A DNA stretch of 64,000 nt, from the NCBI GenBank assembly GCA_037179385.1, contig CM074188.1, forward strand, positions 17,935,318 through 17,999,317, given 5' to 3'. Origin of the DNA: Holothuria scabra. Taxonomy: Eukaryota > Echinodermata > Holothuroidea > Aspidochirotida > Holothuriidae. The position numbers and the translations under genes are program-made. Of this stretch, positions 56,669-64,000 are shown piece after piece (within the stretch, counting starts at the first letter, position 1; each line of letters starts with the position of its first letter). The notes under the pieces are model-generated. The model ran no database searches and had not been told where the DNA came from. It saw only the letters and a program-made list of their open reading frames with translations.

Positions 56669-58021
56669 CCGAATTCGTGTATTGTAAAGACGCGCTTGTT
56701 ATGAATTGACCATACATGTTCATTCTGTATAGGGCCCGGACGGCTTCTTTTTTGCACAAAAACAGAACAGTTTTTACACGCGAACATATTGGCCAATGAT
56801 ATGGTTCGAATCCCCAACATGGTCCGCGCCTTGCCCTCTGTATGCTGGACGTGCTTGATAATGCTTAGAATTGCATTTAGATAATAAAATTAAGACTTCA
56901 CTAGCTGCTGCTCGAATTGGCATAGGTTTGAGATCAAGAGGTCAGTGGCTTCAAATGAAGAATGCAGCCGCCGTCGCAACTCGAATTAATGAGTTTGTTA
57001 GCTGAATTTTTACGGCCCAGTTTCCAAGCATAGGCCTATATTTCTCCTCTTGCAATACAAATATACAGCAATTGGATTGAAAGACTGTGTTTCTTCGGTA
57101 TAAGCTAGAGGCCGGTAGAGATTCAGTTTGCGAACAGCGATGAGCCTAACGGCTTTAATATAACCCCATTGTTGTATAGGAGTAAAGTCTTGGTAGCATC
57201 CAAGGAAAGCCCCTACAGCTGAGGAATGTTGAAGCTGTAGACAATCAAATACCACTGACTCTGGGAGACTCAGAGAAGACTATAAGTTCTACTCAATTTT
57301 TGCAGGAACAGCTTTTAAAATAATGATGGACAGAGACGGAAGTGAATGCAAAGATGAATCATCATCATTTAAATGACTTTATTCCTTTAAACTAGCTTTA
57401 TACAATAACTGCATTGTCACTTGGCACTTAGAGCACCTTTGCTTGTGTAATTAGCGAATATTCAAATAATATAATCAGGGAGTTGCTAGAGACTCCCTGA
57501 TATAACCTCACACGCTTCAATGCTATTCACGGCATCCGATTAGTTTTTACCACGAAACCATTCCAGGCCAGCTAAATCTTCATACATTCACTTTTAGTTA
57601 GAATACCTTGAGTGCATTAACATTGCAAGTAATTATCTTCATCGATCGAGACTAGTGAATGAACTGCCGATATTGTCGGCAAAGCAAGCCGATGCGTTAA
57701 TTAAGGTGTTCACGCTTACGTCACTGGTTGGCGTGGGTTTGCATGCATAGAGCATGAGCAATCACAAATGCGTGTATGTTACTGATTGTGCGTGTTAATG
57801 CTTGCGCGACTGCACGCAGCAGCGTAGACCAATTGGAATCTACCTTTTTTGTGACGACAGTGCAAGAGTCTTACCAACTCTTTTGATGCTGAACCGTAAC
57901 GAAATTTGTTTATAAACACTGAAGGAGTCTATTGCATTAGGAATTACAGGTCACGTAAGGATTCAGGGATTTTCCAACCTTCATATGACACTTTTACGTT
58001 GTAGCCACTTTCAAACAAGAT
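56669..58021. other. Intergenic stretch, no gene seen
   Basis: A short inverted repeat (CAGGGAGTTGCTAGAGACTCCCTG) lies at 57477-57500. The minus-strand ORF at 57010-57255 resembles nothing known to me. Confidence 0.4.
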
Positions 58022-58118
58022 GCCCTACAGATTTTATTTGTTTTTTTTGTTTGTTTGTTTGTTTGTTTGGTTTTTTTTTTGTTTTTGTTTTTGTTTTGTT
58101 TTGTTGGTTTTTGTTTTA
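58022..58118. repeat. (GTTT)n / poly-T low-complexity tract
   Basis: Runs of GTTTGTTTG, poly-T and TTTTTG/TTTTG units, typical of a slippage-prone simple repeat. Confidence 0.9.
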
Positions 58119-58860
58119 TTCGTAGGATGGCATGTTCATGTTTTCAAAAGTAGTCAAATTGTATTTTTTTTTTAAATCAGAGAAAGGATTAAAGGTACGG
58201 TTAGGTCCGGGTTACGTAGATTGCGAATACCTCATCTGTTGTTCTCGTAATCTGGTATTACAAGTATGAAAAAGACCGAAAAGCTGCTATTTTGGAATGG
58301 AGGTTGTGGCCAATTTCCGCTTGTCCCTGATTCGCCCATTGGCATAAATAATCCATTAATTGCTTTGATACGAGAAAAAGTTTGGCATGCGGGCATAGAA
58401 TTTTGCATTTTAATTTGTTGCACATGTTAAACACTAAACCTGCTCGTCGAAAATAAGTTTTGTCATAACATGGAAGCAAATTCTGAATGATGTCATTAGT
58501 TGTCATAAATTAACAACTGTTTCGAGTGACAACACTTTGCAACAATAGTAGAAAAATAATGGTAGATAAGGCCCATGCATGAAGCGCGTCTCGTGTATAC
58601 ACAAGTACACGACACACTTTTGCATGGTAAGTCGAAGCCAACACACAAATTTGCAAGGAAGAGCTGATTTCCTCAAATCCTCAAACCTCTTCAAAATATC
58701 CTTCCTTTACGTCATGTCCTTATTCTTAAAATATAAATCAAGAGCGGAACAACCAATATCGCATTATCCTATGACTTTCATGAGTAATTTACGCATGTCT
58801 CTCAATTTGAATGGTTGCTCGTCTGTCTGACAGGGGGCTCACTGCAGGTGGGGGATGTAA

Positions 58861-58867
58861 TATAAAA
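58861..58867 (+). promoter_or_regulatory. TATA box of a rightward gene
   Basis: TATAAAA in GTAATATAAAAGGGAAAAC. A CCATCAGAC initiator-like word lies 35-40 bases downstream (about 58896-58904). That spacing is right for an RNA polymerase II start. Confidence 0.6.
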
Positions 58868-59037
58868 GGGAAAACTTCGGTTTGAGGAAAACACACCATC
58901 AGACACAAGCAGAGAGTCATCAACACTTCTCACTCGAAAGATTAGAAAGAAACCGAAGGGTATCTTATTGAAGACGGCCATAAGGGTTTATTATCAGTTA
59001 ATCTCTTAAGGAAAAGAAGTCAATCATCAAAACTATA

Positions 59038-59074
59038 ATGGAAGGAAAGATCAACATTTTATTTGTCTTGCTTG
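59038..59074 (+). CDS. First coding exon of an unidentified gene with a signal-peptide-like start
   Basis: After a leader of about 140 bases from the TATA-driven start, ATG opens MEGKINILFVLLG, and the exon ends in phase 1 at a good donor (G|GTAAGA, 59074/59075). A short charged start followed by a hydrophobic run and a phase-1 donor is the usual design of a signal-peptide exon of a secreted or membrane protein. The body of the protein would be in later exons. I could not recognise any between 59075 and 64000, so the gene probably continues beyond the window. An upstream ATG in the leader was not found. Confidence 0.5.
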
Positions 59075-61267
59075 GTAAGACTAGTTTTTAACATGTATTT
59101 GCATTGTCTGTTTTCCTTTGTTTTGAAAGGGAATACGATTAATTTTAGCCCTCAAAGGGAAGATATCGTCACTCCTATCTGAATAAGTGTATAGTAGTCT
59201 ATCCCATTTCATGAATGGCCCTTAAGAATCATGCGCAATACTTTTCTCACTAAATGGTGAATTTAAGGAGTTACTCATTGGTTTACTTTTAACATGCAAT
59301 TTTAAAAATGTCTGATCCCCTCACTCAAAACATTTCCAATTCACCTAACCTACTTCCTTAAGCGTTAAGTCCACCCCACAACTGTCTAAAACTAAGGCAC
59401 TCATTTTCTTCCTTCGTTGAAATAGATTTTAGAATATTGTTATTTTGAATTTTAATCAATAATTTTCAGTAAGGATAGTGAAATCATTGTAATATTGAAG
59501 ATACAATTTGTACCACAGTAACTTTTGGTATTCTTCGCAGGGTAGTAGGTGTTCGACCAGTCGCTTCTCAGTGAGGTCGAACACACACTACTTGTAATCT
59601 ATATCTACCGTATCACGTGTTGTCACTACAATCATCAACTTTTGACAGAGAAGTAATTTGCCTCTTCAAAAATAAGAATTGAACAGATTTTTTGGAGGGG
59701 GAGGGGGTAGGGGAGAGGTGCTGAGGTAAAGAATACCCATTATTCTGACAAACCGGAGAATGGTACCGTAATTGTGTTCGAAATAGTTTTAAATTTGCAA
59801 TAACTGTTGTGTCCATCAGGTCTAGGCAGAGGCATCCATCTAGCTTTTGGGTTGACGGGCAAAAATTTTGCAAAAGCCGGAACCTTAGATCGTGTCCAGG
59901 ACCGGATTCGTCTATAAGCAAAAGAAAAATAATGAATAATTAAAAAGTAAAAACATGCTAACACACTCACCTTGAGGGGCATATAGACAAAACAGATAAA
60001 TAGCGCTTTATAAATGCAGTAATTTTCTATTATTATATCTTTAATAGACTCAAATTGACTTTTTATCGAAGCCCCAAAGACCTCTCTACACCACAATGAG
60101 TATATTTTGTTTGCTTATTTTGCCTGTTAGTTTTTATCTGCATGAATAAAAAGGGGGAGGGAACGACATGTTTCCCTCAATATTTTTAAATTGCCCTGCT
60201 CACCCTCCCCCCCCCCCTCGATCAACTCCCCTGTGTCTAAACGCGCAAGAGGGTTTGGCAATGAAGTGATTGGTAAATTTTAAAGTTCTTGACCAACAAA
60301 TAAGCATAAATAGATACGGGTGACCTGATATGGGCAATCATCAGCTACTCCTACCTGGCACGCCATTGAACCGCAACTGGAAAATAGACCGTGGCCGTGG
60401 CCGGCGCTACTTGAACCAATTGGGTGGAAACTGTACCGTAAAAGTTTATCTGACCTAACCTAACTGGAACGCAGACTATGATATGTTCGGTTTCTTTTAT
60501 CTATCTGTCTATCTGTCTATAGACACATCTGAGAACTTGTGAGAGTGAAAACGAGGTCCATTCCAAATTTCCTCACGTTGTTTTTGTAAGTGAATGACAA
60601 TGGTTGTGAAAGACAAAACGGAAAAATCCATCAAACTGATGTAAGGAAAAGAATTAAGAAACATTTGTAAAAATAGTACTTAATCTAATATGAAAAGAAG
60701 GGAATACCCACTTTGAGGATTGGTTCTTGTTTCTACAAGGGAAACAAGTAATATTCAAACCCATATTATAGTGTGTGACAAAAACCCGGCACCTGGATAT
60801 TGTTAAATAAATGCATTATATTGAGTAATGAATTGAAGAGGAACTTATAATTATATCAGCTAATCTGCATCCTTGTAAGTAACTGCTTCGATCATGTAAG
60901 AGAAATTCACTAGAGAGGACACACACGCAACGATATTTATAAGGAAGCATTTATCATCCGTCATTTTTTTATTTTCAAAACTGTTTCTTTAATTCATTTT
61001 TTATTAAAATTTCACTTTTTAAAGTTAAGACCCTTTTCCACCCAAGCAAATTATTTTCCGTTACTCAAAAAAAACCACCATGCTTTAGATACATATATTT
61101 TAAGAACGGTATATAGACGTAGCCAGGATGTTTTATATTTGGGGTAGTCAACCGCATGACTTTACTGCCAGTCTAAGTGAGAGGTCCAAGGGTAGAAAGC
61201 TTGGAGGTCATTTCTTTCATTACGTAATATTTTTTTAGGGAGGAGGAATTCGATGGGGGAGAGGGTT
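59075..61267. other. Probable first intron of the gene starting at 58.9 kb
   Basis: No exon with family resemblance was found. It holds a decayed MITE at 59150-59370, a short TCTATCTG repeat at about 60500-60522, and G- or C-rich runs (59695-59712, 60208-60220). Confidence 0.4.
59150..59370. mobile_element. MITE, TTAAAGGGC family, diverged copy D
   Basis: The words TAGTAGTCTATCCCATTTCA, TGAATGGCCCTTAAGAATCA and TTTAACATGCAATTT line up with copy C (53708) in order and orientation. The termini are decayed (CAAAGGGAAGA and CTTCCTTAAGCG), so it is the oldest of the four copies. Confidence 0.5.
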
Positions 61268-61490
61268 CCTTGTGGGCTGTGGGTTGTAGAATATGCTCAC
61301 GGTATTTCCCGCCTTTCGTAGGAGGCCATTAAACTGCTAAAGGGAAACCAGATTTGAACTTGAACCATACAGTTTTAAGGTAAATTTAAACTCGAAACTT
61401 TTTATCGAGTTGACTGCTACTACACATACAGTAACACATTCGTGTTGGTGTGTCGTTAAATCTCACTCTAACATCTAACATCGATGGGTA
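61268..61490. repeat. Dispersed repeat (GTGTTGGTGTGTCG family), copy 3
   Basis: TGTAGAATATGCTCACGGTATTT, TTGAACCATACAG, TTTATCGAGTTGACTGCT and GTGTTGGTGTGTCGTTAAAT match the copies at 12976 and 26495 in order. Confidence 0.55.
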
Positions 61491-62982
61491 CAGGAGACCA
61501 TTGGCCTCCCTCAGAAGACGTCAGTGCATGTTACTTTATAAGACGTCGAACAGTTTTGCAAACGTAACCAGTGAAATAAGCCTTTTTATGTTATGAGGGC
61601 AGGTCTTTATTATTTGGGAGAAATGCCAATTGCGTAAGTTTACTTGGAAAACGTTGCATCGTATGTGTCTAGCTCACGTTTTTCGGTCTGGGGATGATTT
61701 ACTATCGTGCTGATTGAGCGTCAATTAACCTACATGATCCAATTTTCCTCATCCACTAGTAACTTGGGACAAGGTTACGTGTGGATTTATTTTTTTAAGA
61801 ACAGCTACTTCGGAGCCATATAGCACAAAGGACATCGTATAGATGTTACTGAGAAGAAAATAATAAAACGGAATGTTTTCATGGAGGCTTCACTAATTTG
61901 TTATCGGGGGCAGAGCGATGCCGCCCTCCAGACTCTGAAAAGGGAAAAATTTGGGAATGTGCAATATGTGATACCAGTCAACTACACGATACGATTAGTC
62001 CAACTTTTCCTTCCGAACATTCCCAATTCTCTCCAATTTTGAGCTCTATATTTGCCGTAATTATTCGTTTGGAAGGAAACAAGCTTTCCACCGCAAGTCG
62101 AGCCTTACAAATTTCTACCTCTAATGCACTTGTGTCAGCTCATACCGTAATGTCATTTTGGGAAACTTTTCCGAGCTCTGTGGAGGAACAAAACGGGAAA
62201 TTACCATATATGATTGACTGAGCAACACCGACAACCTTAAAAGTCTGATTTCCTAAATTTTCTGTCATAAATTTCCACTTTTCCTATATCATTTTGAAAT
62301 ACAAGCTATTGATTTTGAAGTATTTGTCTAAAAATGCAACAAAGTTCACGAAACTTTTTACGTTGGTTCGTTACCGCGGTCACCACCTTCAATAATTTTT
62401 ACATGACTAAGTTGAACACAATTTCACAAAATTGATTCAAATAGCTGCTCATGTAAGTCTTGGTCCAAGACCCTATTTATATATCATTTGCTAGTTAGTA
62501 CATTACTTGCTACTCTCAGATTTCAATGCATGGTCCCATCTCTTTTGAGGACGCCCTTCCATTATCTTCGGAATTTCTCAGCTCTGTTATAACGAAGAAG
62601 ATCTCTCTGCAAAATTGTCAAGTTTAAAGGGCGTCCTCTAATTTGCTTACCAAGTAAGAAAACGTGTAACGTTTTAGCAAGACTTGTGAAACGACAGTCA
62701 CGATGAACAAGAAAAGCCTGTCATTACTTTTCGTGGAAATACGAATTTGCCAAGGAGCTTGAAGTTGCGTATGCGCGGAAGAAAGGAAACGTCTCCGATA
62801 ATTTCAAATGTTAGCTATTCGGTACTGAAGCCTGAAGTTAAGTTTGTTTGCCACCACTCGGTATGGGCGACATCACAAAACTGAGACATCTCCCTAAGCA
62901 CCATGATTTTTGAGAAACATTTGGGACTAGATTGTTCATGCACCTCTGTGGTGGAGTAATACCCTGAAATATGTCGTACATG
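61491..62982. other. Stretch without a recognisable gene
   Basis: An ORF at 61898-62221 (+) has no family resemblance; it contains WECAIC but no second metal-binding half. A short direct repeat of GGGCGTCCTCTAATTTG-like and inverted GAGGACGCCC words (62557-62645) may be part of a small foldback. Confidence 0.4.
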
Positions 62983-63302
62983 TTAAAGCGACTCATTAAG
63001 TTGGTCCATGAAATTCAACAAATTTCTCCAAAGCTGTTTAGTTTAGTGCACATACTACTGACAAAATTAGAAAATACCGTACTCATACCTTACATACAAA
63101 TAACTGTTTTGTTAGTGAGTGCTTAATTCGATTTTCAGAAATTCGTGACAAGACCCTGTTTTTCTAGTTACGCACAAAGTCGTTAAGTCAGGACATATAA
63201 AAATTCAAAATGTTAACTTTTCCGTCACTACTTGACTTGAAACTTGACTCATTACGCTAACTACAGGCCTACTAAGCATTGTCATGTGGTAGTAACTCTT
63301 AA
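62983..63302. mobile_element. MITE, TTAAAG/CTTTAA family with GTGGTAGTGACC end, copy 2 (reversed)
   Basis: It is the reverse of 13836-14159. It begins TTAAAGCGACTCATTAAG and ends CATGTGGTAGTAACTCTTAA. Internal words (TTACATACAAATAACTGTTT, TAGTGAGTGCTTAATTCG) also line up. Confidence 0.7.
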
Positions 63303-64000
63303 ACACTTTCACATTAGGTTATCGATCGACAACAACTCAATGATTGTTGACATGTTTCGGAGATATCGCACGACAGGTTACGACCGACACATGCCTGTGC
63401 AAACGAACGTGTGTTTGACCGCCTATACGTCATTGTGAGTCACCTCCTGTCGGTGCATCAACTTCATTTATGACCTTTTACTCACACCGTAGTATACCGT
63501 GGAATTCTTTCTGGTGTCAATTAGTGTCGTTTTAGCCAATCACTATAACCCTCTTTGGTGTCAATTATTATTAATGTAACCGGGTACACGTGGTATCCGG
63601 TTAATACTAGTCCCAGTTGTCAACCAAGTCAATTGTAATTTACCGTTTCCTCATCTGAGGTAGATCGCTAAGGCGAGAAGTGGGATCCGTGAGCTTTAGA
63701 GGTCCCCTTAGTGCTGTAGTGTCTCTTCATTTTATTGGGGTGTAACTTCGTATCCTATTTGCCAGTACAAGACATCCACTCTCTGCCACAGAAGTGTTCT
63801 CCGAACCATCATGACGTAGTTAATGAAGGCAGTTGGGCTTCTCGGTTTTAAGTAAGTAAGGTCACAACCAGAAAACCAAAAGCCTGACTGAGTTTAATAA
63901 ACAACTAAGTCTTGGCGACGATAGAATCTCAAAATTGTTAGGACAAAATATTTATCATGGAAAATGTTGGGACAAAGGTTTTCACCCGTAGAGGCGAGAC
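63303..64000. other. Right edge, no gene seen
   Basis: Two TCTGGTGTCAATTA/TTTGGTGTCAATTA words lie at 63509-63523 and 63553-63567. No coding sequence is recognised. Confidence 0.4.

Noticed and set aside
61898..62221. Zinc-finger gene suggested by WECAIC
   Set aside because: Only one pair of metal ligands and no histidine pair at the right spacing; no other family feature.

Overview
The window looks like nuclear DNA from a marine invertebrate deuterostome. An echinoderm (perhaps a sea cucumber or sea star) is my best guess, but the species is inferred, not shown. Support comes from small coding exons split by GT/AG introns, TATA-box promoters, AATAAA signals, Cys-loop receptor, PTH2 and THAP coding sequence, and a dense load of LTR, LINE, hAT, MITE and tRNA-SINE elements. 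There are no bacterial-type operons, rRNA genes or CRISPR arrays.

Host genes, left to right. (1) 84-1864 (+): the last two exons of an alpha-type nicotinic acetylcholine receptor-like subunit, whose upstream exons lie outside the window. (2) 12762-25602 (-): a complete five-exon gene for a peptidyl-tRNA hydrolase 2 with an N-terminal UBA domain, about 204 residues. Its introns are packed with repeats. (3) 38055-38582 (+): a THAP zinc-finger coding exon interrupted by a 106-bp MITE with a 5-bp target duplication. (4) 39837-40121 (-): a small, very acidic ORF behind a TATA-like box, function unknown. (5) 58861-59074 (+): TATA box, leader and first coding exon (start of a signal peptide) of a gene running rightward; I could not find its later exons.

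Mobile DNA fills much of the rest. 3.1-5.3 kb and 21.3-22.7 kb are two copies of a TIR-bounded element carrying a roughly 145-bp minisatellite; the first also contains a 361-bp foldback sequence. 32.5-35.7 kb is a broken CR1/L2-like LINE split by a 1.57-kb non-autonomous hAT element. A second copy of that hAT element, in the other orientation, is at 55.1-56.7 kb. 42.0-52.1 kb is a full-length Ty3/Gypsy LTR retrotransposon with a tRNA-Leu-type primer site, gag, a broken pol, and an extra C2H2 zinc-finger ORF in the position where env would lie. Its two LTRs differ in length by about 530 bp, mainly through a 28/56-bp minisatellite.

Several MITE families recur across the window (2.8/7.4/53.7/59.2 kb; 8.5/15.9 kb; 16.4/17.7 kb; 13.8/63.0 kb; 28.9/31.0 kb), so the host genes sit in introns and spacers built largely from these elements. 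The remaining long stretches show no convincing genes. The strongest candidate for something undescribed is the zinc-finger accessory ORF of the Gypsy element.
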